Assembly: GCA_026003015.1 (NCBI GenBank)
Contig: BPGL01000003.1
Location: forward strand, 186,001-250,000
Length of the DNA: 64,000 nucleotides
From: Actinomycetota bacterium
GTDB taxonomy: Bacteria; Actinomycetota; UBA4738; HRBIN12
Reading direction: 5' to 3'
Shown one piece after another: positions 56,348 to 64,000 of the stretch. The position numbers and the translations under genes are program-made. Numbering within the stretch: position 1 is the stretch's first letter; each line of letters begins with the position of its first letter. Below the pieces are notes generated by a model. That model did not search any database. It was not told the origin of the DNA and saw only the letters and a list, made by a program, of their open reading frames with translations.

Positions 56348-57979
56348 TCAGCGGTTCTTGGCGAGCATCTTGTCCCGCTTGGCCTGCCGGTAGGCCTGCC
56401 ATCCGGGGATGCCGTTCACGCCACCGCCCGCGTGCGTCGCCGACGACCCGTGGTACAGGCCCCGGATCGGCGTGCGGTAGTCCGCGTACCCCGGCGCCGG
56501 CCGCATGTGGAACAGCTGATCGACCGACAGCTCGCCGTGGAAGATGTTGCCGCCGATCAGCCCCAGCTCGCGCTCCATGTCGTAGGGCCCGATCACCTGG
56601 TAGTCGATGATGGACCGCTTGAAGTTCGGCGCCAGCTCGTCGTACAGGTCGAAGATGCGCTGTGCGTAGGCGTCGAGTTCCTCGCGGTGGGGCTCCTCGT
56701 TCCAGTCGTCGGGAACCCACTGCGTGAACATCGAGAACACGTGGATCCCCTCCGGCGCGAGCTGCTTGTCCAGCGTCGTCGGGATCGTGCCGTCGACGAA
56801 GGGGGCCGTGGCGGGCTTGCGCTCCATGTGCGCGTCCTGGAACGCCCGCTCCGCGTACTCCGGCGAGAAGCAGAGCTCGACCGAGCCCGTGTGGTGCTCC
56901 TGGAGGTGCGACCCGGGCGCGGCGACGAAGTCGGGAAGCTCCGACATCGCCACGTTGATCTTCACGACGCCCGAACGCGTCTTCCACCGCTCGATGTCCC
57001 AGACGAAGTCCGGTGGCAGCTCGTGGCGCTCGATCAGCTCGAGGAAGGCGATCTTCGGGTGGATGCAGGACACCACGACCGGGGCCCGCAGCTCGGTCCC
57101 GTCCTCGAGGGCCACGCCGACCGCCCGGCCGGAGCGCACGAGGATCGCGCTCACCCGGGCGTTCGTCCGGATCTCGCACCCGAACGACTCGGCGGCGCTG
57201 CGGATCGCCGCCGACACGCCGCCCATCCCGCCCTGCTGGAACCCCCACGAACCGAGGTGGCCGTCGCCGACGTCGCCGATCGAGTGGTGGAGCATGACGT
57301 AGGCGGTTCCCGGCTCGTCGGGGCCGGCCCACGTCCCGATCACGCCGTTGACCGTGAGCATGCCCTTCACGGGGTCGGACTCGAACCAGTCGGACAGCAG
57401 GTCGCTCACCGACATCGTGAACAGCCGCGTGACGTCACCGACGCCGCGGACGCCGAGCTTGCGAACCTTCCAGGCCGTCTGAGCCGTCTCCAGAACATCG
57501 CCGAGCGCGAGCGAGCCGAGCTTGGGCGGAACCCGAAGGAGCAGCGGCCCGAGCACGTCGGCGACGCCCTTCAGCCACGCCTCCCACTGCGGCATCGTCT
57601 CGGCGTCGCGCTTGGAGAACTGGGCGATCGACTCGTAGGAGCGCTGCGCGTCGTCGGCGTAGACCGTGATCGCACGCCCGTCCGGATAGGCCTGGAAGTA
57701 CGGGCCGAACGGGGTCACGTCGTACCCGTGGGCCTTCAGGTTGAGCTCCCGGATGATCGTCGGCGGCATCAGGGACATGACGTAGGAGTACGTCGTCACC
57801 TTGATCTCGGGGTGGTCGGGGAACGGCGCGCTCGTGTCGGCGGCGCCGCCGGTCTTGTCCCGCGCCTCGAGCACGACGGTCCGAGCGCCGTCGCGGGCGA
57901 AGTACGCCCCGCACACCAGGCCGTTGTGTCCCCCACCGATGATGATCGCGTCGTACACGTTCGCGCCGGTCGCAGCCAT
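56348..57979 (-). CDS. PYROXD2-like FAD-dependent oxidoreductase (copy 2)
   Basis: A 543-residue paralogue of the enzyme at 39-40.6 kb, with the same landmarks: DAIIIGGGHNGLVCGAYFA, GGMGGVSAAIRSAA, GGNIFHGELSVDQLF and SSATHAGGGVNGIPGWQA. It has its own SD (GGGAGCG). It is cotranscribed with the NDP-forming acyl-CoA synthetase, with a 2-base gap. Its divergent neighbour is a TetR regulator with a strong operator, which may control it. The substrate is unknown. Confidence 0.86.
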   Translation of the reverse strand: MAATGANVYDAIIIGGGHNGLVCGAYFARDGARTVVLEARDKTGGAADTSAPFPDHPEIKVTTYSYVMSLMPPTIIRELNLKAHGYDVTPFGPYFQAYPDGRAITVYADDAQRSYESIAQFSKRDAETMPQWEAWLKGVADVLGPLLLRVPPKLGSLALGDVLETAQTAWKVRKLGVRGVGDVTRLFTMSVSDLLSDWFESDPVKGMLTVNGVIGTWAGPDEPGTAYVMLHHSIGDVGDGHLGSWGFQQGGMGGVSAAIRSAAESFGCEIRTNARVSAILVRSGRAVGVALEDGTELRAPVVVSCIHPKIAFLELIERHELPPDFVWDIERWKTRSGVVKINVAMSELPDFVAAPGSHLQEHHTGSVELCFSPEYAERAFQDAHMERKPATAPFVDGTIPTTLDKQLAPEGIHVFSMFTQWVPDDWNEEPHREELDAYAQRIFDLYDELAPNFKRSIIDYQVIGPYDMERELGLIGGNIFHGELSVDQLFHMRPAPGYADYRTPIRGLYHGSSATHAGGGVNGIPGWQAYRQAKRDKMLAKNR

Positions 57980-58065
57980 CGCTCCCGATCCCCCTCGTCG
58001 GTGTCGTCCGTGCGGGCGGCCCGTCCGCGGCCGCACCCGCGTATCTTCCTCGGATTTGAACAGCC

Positions 58066-58099
58066 AGTCAACCCGCGCCCGTGGGGGCGGGCGTTGACT
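58066..58099. promoter_or_regulatory. Mirrored -35 boxes of divergent promoters
   Basis: AGTCAA (58066-58071) and TTGACT (58094-58099) give a TTGACT on each strand around a GC-rich inverted repeat. The plus copy pairs with TACAGT for the TetR gene. On the minus strand a weak GAAGAT lies 17 bases away toward the PYROXD2-like gene. Confidence 0.5.
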
Positions 58100-58121
58100 T
58101 CGCAGGTCATCCGGGTACAGT
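58094..58121 (+). promoter_or_regulatory. Promoter TTGACT-N16-TACAGT of the TetR gene
   Basis: Good -35 and -10 elements with 16-base spacing. The predicted transcription start (about 58128) falls in the inverted repeat at 58126-58168. Confidence 0.65.
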
Positions 58122-58125
58122 GGGC

Positions 58126-58168
58126 TGAACGGTCGTACAGGGCGCCCGCTTCCCCTGTACGGCGTTCA
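58126..58168. promoter_or_regulatory. Composite inverted repeat, likely TetR operator
   Basis: Perfect 9-bp inner arms CGTACAGGG (58134-58142) and CCCTGTACG (58153-58161) are flanked by outer arms TGAACG (58126-58131) and CGTTCA (58163-58168). It covers the start of transcription of the TetR gene, so autorepression is expected. Confidence 0.65.
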
Positions 58169-58184
58169 GGCGGCAGGAGGGCCG

Positions 58185-58835
58185 ATGGCGCGCACGCGGC
58201 ACAAGCAACAGAAGGACCGCCACCAGGAGATCCTCGACGCCGCGGCGCGCGTGATCACCGACCGAGGACTCGCGGAGACGCGGATCCAGGACATCGCGGA
58301 GCGCTGCGGCGTCTCCCCCGGGCTGATCCTGTACTACTTCGAATCGAAGGATCGCCTCCTCGTCGAGGCCCTCACGTACGCAAACGACAAGTACTACCTC
58401 GAGCAGTCGCGGGAGCTGCGCCGGATCCCCTCCGCGCGTCGGCAGCTGGAGCGGCTGATCGAGCTGTCGGTCCCCGGCCTGTTGGACCGCTACGAGCGCC
58501 TGGAGGAGTGGGCGCTGTGGCTCGAGATCTGGGTGCGGGCGCTTCGGGACCCATCGCTCGCACGCGAGCGTGAGGTGCTCGACCGTCGGTGGCGTCAGTC
58601 GATCGCGGACATCATCCGGCACGGACGCGAGACCGGGGAGTTCCCCGACGGACCCGATGCCGACGAGCTCGGGCTCGAGCTCGGTGCGTTGATCGACGGA
58701 CTTGCCGTGCAGGTGCTGCTGAACGACACGGTCGTCACCCCCGAACGCATGAAGGAGGTCTGCATGCGCGTGGCGGCCCGCCTGGTTGGGTTCGCGGTCG
58801 AGCCCGCGTCGTCCGCGGGCGACACGATCAGCTGA
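58185..58835 (+). CDS. TetR-family transcriptional regulator
   Basis: A 216-residue regulator. The N-terminal HTH (ILDAAARVITDRGLAETRIQ, then IAERCGVSPGLILYYFESKD, about 15-58) is typical TetR, and the C-terminal ligand domain (TetR_C-like, LEEWALWLEIWVRALRDPSL) is of the BetI/choline-responsive-looking type, though this is not specific. A large inverted repeat sits over its promoter. Its divergent neighbour is the PYROXD2-like/acyl-CoA synthetase pair. It has an SD (GGCAGGAGGG). Confidence 0.9.
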   Translation: MARTRHKQQKDRHQEILDAAARVITDRGLAETRIQDIAERCGVSPGLILYYFESKDRLLVEALTYANDKYYLEQSRELRRIPSARRQLERLIELSVPGLLDRYERLEEWALWLEIWVRALRDPSLAREREVLDRRWRQSIADIIRHGRETGEFPDGPDADELGLELGALIDGLAVQVLLNDTVVTPERMKEVCMRVAARLVGFAVEPASSAGDTIS

Positions 58836-60006
58836 AGGCGCGGATCCCGGTCAGCGTCTGACCGACGACGAGGGTGTGGACCTCCTCGGTTCCCTCGTAG
58901 GTCAGCACGGACTCGAGGTTCGTCATGTGCCGCATCACCGGGTACTCGAGCGTGATGCCGTTCGCGCCGAGGATCGACCGCGCCGTCCGCGCGACCTCGA
59001 GGGCGGCGCGCGTGTTGTTCAGCTTGCCCACGCTCACCTGCTCGGGTCGCAGCCGTCCCGCCTCCTTCATCCGACCGAGATGCAGGGCGAGCAGGGTCCC
59101 CGTCGCCACCGCGAGGGCCATGTCGGCGAGCTTCTTCTGCGTGAGCTGGAACGAGGCGATCGGCCGATCGAACTGGATCCGCTCGCGGCTGTAGTTCAGC
59201 GCGGCGTCCAAGCAGGCGCGCGCCGCGCCCATGACACCCCACACGATCCCGTAGCGGGCCTCGTTCAGACACGACAGCGGACCTTTGAGGCCGTGCGCGC
59301 CCGGTAGGACCGCGTCCCCCGGAAGCCGGACGTCGTCGAACGCGAGCTCGGACGTCACCGACGCGCGGAGCGAGAGCTTGCGATGGATGTCGAAGGCGCG
59401 CACGCCGGGACGATCCGTGGGCACCACGAAGCCGCGGATCCCCTCGTCGGTATGCGCCCACACGATCGCGACGTCCGCGCAGCTGCCGTTCGTGATCCAC
59501 ATCTTCGTTCCCGACAACACCCAGTCCCCACCGTCACGCCGGGCCCGTGTGCGCATCGACCCCGGGTCGCTGCCCGCGTCGGGCTCGGACAGCCCGAAGC
59601 ATCCGATCGCCTCACCGGCGCGCATCGGCGGCAGCCACTCGGCACGCTGCTCGTCGCTGCCGAACGCGTGGATCGCGAACATCGCGAGCGCCGACTGCAC
59701 GCTCACGAACGAGCGCAGGCCGCTGTCGCCCGCCTCGAGCTCGAGCTCGGCGAGCCCGTAGCCGACCGGTCCGACGGTCGGCGACCCGCTCTCGTCGGGC
59801 AGCTGCATCCCGAGGAACCCGAGCTGCCCGAGCTCCTTGGCGATCTCGCGGGCGGGGAACACCCCACGCTCGAACCACTCCTCGAGCTCCGGCAGCACCC
59901 GCTCGCGCACCCAGCTGCGGGCGAGGTCGCGGACCTGGCGCTCCTCCTCGCTCAGCAGCGCGTCGAGGTCCAGCAGATCCAGCGGGTCCGGGGCGGCAGA
60001 CGGCAT
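58828..60006 (-). CDS. Acyl-CoA dehydrogenase, glutaryl-CoA dehydrogenase type
   Basis: A 392-residue flavoprotein resembling glutaryl-CoA dehydrogenase. It has LRSFVSVQSALAM (the family Arg in RSxxSVQS), GCFGLSEPDAGSDPGSM, and the C-terminal TYEGTEEVHTLVVGQTLTGI with the catalytic glutamate. Such enzymes oxidise and decarboxylate glutaryl-CoA to crotonyl-CoA in lysine/tryptophan breakdown; related acyl-CoA dehydrogenases with this end exist. It has an SD (AGGAGCC) and a TAGGCT box 32 bases before the ATG. Convergent with the TetR gene (8-base overlap). Confidence 0.86.
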   Translation of the reverse strand: MPSAAPDPLDLLDLDALLSEEERQVRDLARSWVRERVLPELEEWFERGVFPAREIAKELGQLGFLGMQLPDESGSPTVGPVGYGLAELELEAGDSGLRSFVSVQSALAMFAIHAFGSDEQRAEWLPPMRAGEAIGCFGLSEPDAGSDPGSMRTRARRDGGDWVLSGTKMWITNGSCADVAIVWAHTDEGIRGFVVPTDRPGVRAFDIHRKLSLRASVTSELAFDDVRLPGDAVLPGAHGLKGPLSCLNEARYGIVWGVMGAARACLDAALNYSRERIQFDRPIASFQLTQKKLADMALAVATGTLLALHLGRMKEAGRLRPEQVSVGKLNNTRAALEVARTARSILGANGITLEYPVMRHMTNLESVLTYEGTEEVHTLVVGQTLTGIRAFS

Positions 60007-60077
60007 CGTCGTCGGCTCCTCGTGGCGTCGTCTCCCTCAGCCTAGCCCGTGACGCAGGTCGCGAGACCGATCATGTT

Positions 60078-60099
60078 CGTTCAAGGTTGACCATGAACG
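60078..60099. promoter_or_regulatory. CGTTCA-N10-TGAACG palindrome over a -35 box
   Basis: Perfect inverted hexamers flank and overlap TTGACC. The hexamers TGAACG/CGTTCA also form the outer arms of the TetR operator at 58126-58168, so both may bind the same protein. Confidence 0.45.
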
Positions 60100-60116
60100 A
60101 TCACTCGGCGTAGCCT
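60087..60116 (+). promoter_or_regulatory. Promoter TTGACC-N18-TAGCCT of the phosphotransferase operon
   Basis: The -10-like TAGCCT ends 7 bases before the GTG at 60124, so the transcript is probably leaderless. Confidence 0.5.
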
Positions 60117-60123
60117 CACCGCG

Positions 60124-61041
60124 GTGGCGCTCGATCCGGAGCTCGAGGCGATCGTGGCGGAGGTGCCCGGCTGGGCCGGGCGCGACCTCGTCGCGACCCC
60201 GCTTCCCGGCGGGATCACGAACCGCAACGTCCGCGTGGAGGTGGACGGTGAGGCGTTCGTCGTGCGGATCCCCGGGCGCGACACGGAGCTGCTCGGGATC
60301 GACCGGCGGGCCGAGCACGCGGCCGCGCTCGCGGCCGCCGAGGCGGGCGTCGGCCCGGACGTCGTCGCGTTCGTGCCGAGTCGCGGCGCGCTGGTCACGC
60401 GGTTCCTCGAGGGCGCGGCGCCGATCCCCGAGGTGGAGCTGCGGACCCGCACGGCCCTCGAGCCGGTCGTGCGGGCGGTCCGCGCGTTCCACGCGTGCCC
60501 TCCGATCCCCGGGCGGTTCCCGGTGTTCCGGGTGATCGAGCGGTACCGCGAGGTCGCGGAGGAACGCGGCGTGGCGATCCCGTCCGCCTACGACGAGGCC
60601 CACGCCGTCGCGGCGCGCATCGAGGCGGCGTTCTCCGCCACGCCGATCACCCCCGTCCCCTGCCACGACGACCTGCTGAACGCGAACCTCCTACGCCGGG
60701 ACGGGCGCGTGTGGCTCGTGGACTTCGAGTACGCGGGGATGGGCGACCCCTACTTCGATCTGGCGAACCTCGCGGTGAACAACGGGCTCGACGAGCCGGC
60801 CCAGGACCTGCTGCTCGAGCTCGCCTTCGGCGCCGCGACCGACGCCCGCCGGGCGCGCCTGGCGTTGATGCGGATCGTCTCCGACCTGCGCGAGGCGATG
60901 TGGGGGGTCGTCCAGCAGGGGATCTCTACCCTCGACGTGGACTACGTGGACTACGCCGAGCGCCACTTCGCGAGGTGCCTGGCCTCCGCGTCCGACGAGC
61001 GGGTCGGGGCCTGGCTGGACGCGGTCCGAGGAGGTGCCTAG
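60124..61041 (+). CDS. Choline/ethanolamine kinase-like phosphotransferase
   Basis: A 305-residue APH-fold kinase. It has LPGGITNRNVRVEV (nucleotide-binding start, about 27-40), the catalytic CHDDLLNANLLRRDG (about 180-194) and the metal motif WLVDFEYAGMGDPYFDLA. It is close in pattern to choline kinase/LicA and thus likely phosphorylates a small amino-alcohol or sugar-like alcohol. It is followed directly (TAGATG) by a dimethylglycine-dehydrogenase-like gene, hinting at choline/methylamine metabolism. The start GTG is supported by a leaderless-type promoter. Confidence 0.82.
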   Translation: MALDPELEAIVAEVPGWAGRDLVATPLPGGITNRNVRVEVDGEAFVVRIPGRDTELLGIDRRAEHAAALAAAEAGVGPDVVAFVPSRGALVTRFLEGAAPIPEVELRTRTALEPVVRAVRAFHACPPIPGRFPVFRVIERYREVAEERGVAIPSAYDEAHAVAARIEAAFSATPITPVPCHDDLLNANLLRRDGRVWLVDFEYAGMGDPYFDLANLAVNNGLDEPAQDLLLELAFGAATDARRARLALMRIVSDLREAMWGVVQQGISTLDVDYVDYAERHFARCLASASDERVGAWLDAVRGGA

Positions 61042-63462
61042 ATGGAGTCGTTCCGGGTGGTCGTGATCGGGGGCGGGGTGGCCGGCGCGTCGATCTCCTA
61101 CCACCTCGCCGAGCGCGGGTGGACCGACGTGCTCCTCGTGGACCGCGCGGACCTCACGAGCGGCTCGACCTTCCACTCTGCCGGGCTCGTCGGACAGCTG
61201 CGGTCCTCGGTCACGCTCACGCGCATGATGATGCACTCGGTCGAGCTCTACCGGCGCCTGGCCGCCGAGACCGGCGTCGACCCCGGCTGGCACGAGGTCG
61301 GGTCGTTGCGGCTCGCGTCGTCGCCGGAGCGCCTGCAGGAGCTCCAGCGGCTGGCCGGGTGGGGCCGCACGTTCGGCCTGCCCCTCGAGATCGTCTCGAC
61401 CGAGGAGGCCCTCGATCGCTGGCCGCTGTTCGATCCGACCGGCGTGCTCGGCGCGGCGTGGCTCCCGACCGACGGCCACATCGACCCGACGAACCTGACG
61501 CTCGCGCTCGCCGAGGGCGCGCGGCGTCGGGGGGTTGAGGTCCGAACCGGGACCCGGGTCGTGGGCATCGACGTCGAGCGCGGCCGCGTGTGCGGCGTGC
61601 GCACCGACGGCGGCCCGATCGCCGCGGAGATCGTCGTGAACGCGGGGGGCATGTACGCGCATCAGATCGGGCGGCTCGCCGGCGTCGAGATCCCGATCGT
61701 GCCGTTCGAGCACCAGTACCTGCTCACGGAGCCGATCGACGGGGTGGGTCCGGAGCTGCCGACGATGCGCGATCCCGACCGGCTCATCTACTTCCGCGGG
61801 GACGCCGGCGGCACCCTCGTGGCCGGCGGCTACGAGCGCGATCCCGCGTCGTGGCGCGTCGACGACGGTCCGCCGCCCGACTTCAACCACACGCTGCTTC
61901 GTGAGGACTGGGAGCGCTTCGCGCCGCTCGCCGACGCGATGCAGGGCCTCGTGCCGGCGATGCGGGAGGTAGGCGTCGTCCGGATGATCAACGGACCGGA
62001 GGCCTTCTCGCCCGACGGCGAGTTCATCCTCGGTGAGACCGACGTCGGGGGCTTCTTCGTCGCGACGGGCTTCGGCGCGCACGGGATCGCGGGCGCCGGC
62101 GGCGTCGGCCGGGTGATCGCCGAGTGGATCGTCGACGGCGAGCCGGGCTGGGACCTGTGGCGGATGGACGTTCGCCGGCTCGGCGCGCAGTACCGGTCGC
62201 GCCGGTACGCGGAGGTCCGTGCCCGCGAGATCTACGCCACGAACTACGACATCCACTACCCCGGCCAGGAACGGGCCGCCGGGCGGCCGCTCAAGACCGC
62301 GCCGACGTACGCGCGGTTGGCGGCGCTCGGGGCATCCTTCGGCGAGAAGGCGGGGTGGGAGCGGGCCAACTGGTTCGCGAGCAACGAGGACCCTCGCCAC
62401 GAGGAGCGCCGGCCGCGCGGCTGGGCGGGCGAGCACTGGTCGACCGCGATCGTGACCGAGCACCTCGCGTGCCGAGAGCGGGTGGCCCTCTTCGACGAGT
62501 CGAGCTTCGCGAAGATCGAGGTCGAGGGACCCGGCGCGTGCGCGTTCCTCCAGTGGGTGTGCGCCAACGACATCGACCGCCCGGTCGGTTCCGTCGTCTA
62601 CACGCAGCTGCTCACGGCCCGAGGCGGCATCGCGTGCGACCTGACGGTGGCCCGCCTGGCGGAGGACCGGTTCCGCCTCGTGACGGGGACGGCCTTCGGC
62701 GGGCACGACCTCGGCTGGCTCCGAACGCAGCTGAAGGACCGCGAGGGCGTGATCCTGCGTGACGTGACCGGGGCGTGGGGGTGCCTGGGCCTGTGGGGAC
62801 CGCGGGCGCGAGACGTGCTCGAGCCGCTCACGTCCGACGACCTCTCCGACGACGGGTTCCCCTATCTGACGGGGCGTGAGCTCGTCGTGGGCCACGTGCC
62901 GTGCTGGGCGCAGCGGATCACCTACGTCGGTGAGCTCGGCTGGGAGCTCTACGCGCCGACGGAGTACCTCCTCACCCTGTTCGACACGCTCCTTGCGGCC
63001 GGTCGGGAGCACGGGATCGTTGCCGCCGGCTACCGCGCCATCGACGCCCTCCGCCTGGAGAAGGGCTACCTCGCTTGGGGAACGGACATCACCCCCGAGG
63101 AAGACCCGTTCCAGGCGGGGCTCGGGTTCGCCGTGGCGCTCGACAAGGAGTTCCTCGGCAAGGAGGCGCTGCTGCGTCGCCGCGAGCAGCCGCGGCCCCG
63201 CCTGGCGTGCCTCGCTCTCGACGACGAGCGCGCGATGGCCCTCGGCAACGAGCCGGTGTTCGCCGACGGCCGCGTCGTGTCCCGGGTGACGAGCGCGGGG
63301 ATCGGCTACGCGGTCGGCCGCTCGATCGCGCTGTGCTACCTCGAGGACGGGCTCGCGACACCGGGCACCGCGCTCGAGGTCGAGGTGTTCGGCGAGCGTG
63401 TCGGGGCCAGCGTCGTCGAGGCGCCGCTGTACGACCCCAAGGGCGAGCGGATCCGGTCGTGA
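61042..63462 (+). CDS. Dimethylglycine/sarcosine dehydrogenase-like FAD and folate-binding protein
   Basis: An 806-residue two-part enzyme. Residues about 1-380 are a DAO-type FAD oxidoreductase (VVVIGGGVAGASISYHLA; STFHSAGLVGQLRSS, the covalent-FAD region of DMGDH-type enzymes). Residues about 430-800 are a GcvT/aminomethyltransferase-like folate-binding domain (TYVGELGWELYAPTEYL). Such proteins demethylate dimethylglycine or sarcosine and pass the methyl as one-carbon unit to tetrahydrofolate. The length fits DMGDH. The exact amine is unknown. The gene abuts the phosphotransferase gene, and the next gene starts within its stop. Confidence 0.88.
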   Translation: MESFRVVVIGGGVAGASISYHLAERGWTDVLLVDRADLTSGSTFHSAGLVGQLRSSVTLTRMMMHSVELYRRLAAETGVDPGWHEVGSLRLASSPERLQELQRLAGWGRTFGLPLEIVSTEEALDRWPLFDPTGVLGAAWLPTDGHIDPTNLTLALAEGARRRGVEVRTGTRVVGIDVERGRVCGVRTDGGPIAAEIVVNAGGMYAHQIGRLAGVEIPIVPFEHQYLLTEPIDGVGPELPTMRDPDRLIYFRGDAGGTLVAGGYERDPASWRVDDGPPPDFNHTLLREDWERFAPLADAMQGLVPAMREVGVVRMINGPEAFSPDGEFILGETDVGGFFVATGFGAHGIAGAGGVGRVIAEWIVDGEPGWDLWRMDVRRLGAQYRSRRYAEVRAREIYATNYDIHYPGQERAAGRPLKTAPTYARLAALGASFGEKAGWERANWFASNEDPRHEERRPRGWAGEHWSTAIVTEHLACRERVALFDESSFAKIEVEGPGACAFLQWVCANDIDRPVGSVVYTQLLTARGGIACDLTVARLAEDRFRLVTGTAFGGHDLGWLRTQLKDREGVILRDVTGAWGCLGLWGPRARDVLEPLTSDDLSDDGFPYLTGRELVVGHVPCWAQRITYVGELGWELYAPTEYLLTLFDTLLAAGREHGIVAAGYRAIDALRLEKGYLAWGTDITPEEDPFQAGLGFAVALDKEFLGKEALLRRREQPRPRLACLALDDERAMALGNEPVFADGRVVSRVTSAGIGYAVGRSIALCYLEDGLATPGTALEVEVFGERVGASVVEAPLYDPKGERIRS

Positions 63463-64000
63463 AGGTCGAGCTTCCCAGGGCCGGTTCGGGCGAGACCCTC
63501 GTCGCCACGCTGCGCCACGGCCTGACGGAGCTCAACCGAGATCGCCGGGTCGGCGGACGGCTCGACGTCGGGCTCATCGAGGAGGGTCGACGCCAGGCCG
63601 AGGAGGCCGGGCGCCGTCTGGCCGGAACCGCCTTCGACGCCGTCGTCGCCTCACCCCTGCAGCGCGCGATCGAGACCGCCGAGCTCGTGACCGGCTGGCC
63701 ACGGGAGCGCATCGAGATCGACGAGCTGGCGACCGAGCGCTCGTTCGGCGAGATGGAGGGGATCGACCCGGCGGAGGTCCCGATCCGCTTCCCTCACGTG
63801 AAGTACCTGCGGATCGGCCACGTCGGCTACTCGTTGAACCCGCCGGGCGGCGAGAGCTTCGACCGTCTGCACGAGCGCGCCCACCGCTTCCTCGAGGGCC
63901 TGCTCGCCCGCCACCGAGGGGCTCGGATCCTCGTCGCGAGCCACCAGAACTTCCTGCAGCAGCTCCACGGCGTCCTGCGCGGCCGCGATCCCTACCACGC
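63459..64000 (+). CDS. Histidine phosphatase (phosphoglycerate mutase-like), 3' end missing
   Basis: 180 codons of an open gene cut by the window end. The catalytic motif is TLRHGLTELN near residue 20, then a Arg in SPLQRAIETA, the proton-donor glutamate in TERSFGEMEG (about 94) and the second His in VASHQNFLQQLHG (about 165). It is a small phosphomonoesterase-fold protein; the substrate is unknown. GTG 63459 overlaps the upstream stop (GTGA), so it belongs to the same operon. Confidence 0.82.
   Translation, partial: MKVELPRAGSGETLVATLRHGLTELNRDRRVGGRLDVGLIEEGRRQAEEAGRRLAGTAFDAVVASPLQRAIETAELVTGWPRERIEIDELATERSFGEMEGIDPAEVPIRFPHVKYLRIGHVGYSLNPPGGESFDRLHERAHRFLEGLLARHRGARILVASHQNFLQQLHGVLRGRDPYH

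Overview
The window is very GC-rich DNA (most third codon positions are G or C) with many GTG starts, one TTG start and tightly overlapping stop/start pairs. It carries a giant NAD-dependent glutamate dehydrogenase, a GH15/OtsAB trehalose set and a one-piece S-methyltransferase/methylenetetrahydrofolate reductase. It also has a leader-peptide attenuator before ilvB and many apparently leaderless genes. Together these suggest a chromosomal segment of an Actinomycetota bacterium, possibly a deep or uncultured lineage; the phylum call is inference. I see no rRNA, tRNA, CRISPR, insertion sequence or phage gene, and no gene-free stretch over 300 bases.

Layout. 0-5.7 kb: end of a GlsB-type membrane protein, a coiled-coil ORF, a cation/proton antiporter, an orphan two-gene urease (gamma/beta fusion plus alpha), an MBL-fold hydrolase and a secreted CAP-domain protein. 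5.7-12.4 kb (minus): NAD-glutamate dehydrogenase and the bifunctional methyltransferase/MTHFR. 12.5-20.7 kb: a degenerate-receiver membrane protein coupled to a D-Ala-D-Ala carboxypeptidase, an alpha-oxoamine-synthase-like PLP enzyme, an SDR and a membrane GAF-PAS-GGDEF-EAL protein. 20.8-29 kb (minus): the branched-chain amino acid operon, in transcription order leader peptide/attenuator, small ORF, ilvB, ilvN, ilvC, leuA, leuB, cimA, with overlapping stops and starts at most junctions. 29-36 kb: trehalose synthesis (otsA, otsB) beside a GH15 hydrolase, then thrC and ilvD.

36-63.5 kb is rich in amine and acyl metabolism: two tandem DAO-type FAD oxidases, two PYROXD2-like FAD enzymes, a DMT exporter, two amidohydrolases, a complete PotABCD-like ABC importer, an Lrp/AsnC regulator with paired operators, and a second, signal-less PotD-like protein. 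Further on are two acyl-CoA dehydrogenases (one glutaryl-CoA type), a phosphoesterase, an NDP-forming acyl-CoA synthetase, a TetR regulator, a choline-kinase-like phosphotransferase and a dimethylglycine/sarcosine-dehydrogenase-like enzyme. A plausible reading is uptake and oxidative breakdown of polyamine-like or methylated amines feeding acyl-CoA and one-carbon metabolism. The window ends inside a histidine phosphatase gene.

Two window-wide patterns stand out. First, at least seven single-base +1 frameshifts, most in short G or C runs, break otherwise well-conserved genes (glutamate dehydrogenase, receiver-like protein, leuB, otsA three times, one DAO oxidase). Their common direction suggests systematic insertion errors, although real decay is not excluded. 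Second, a TAGNNT hexamer, most often TAGGCT, sits 6-9 bases before the start codon of many genes, which fits a -10 box driving leaderless transcripts.
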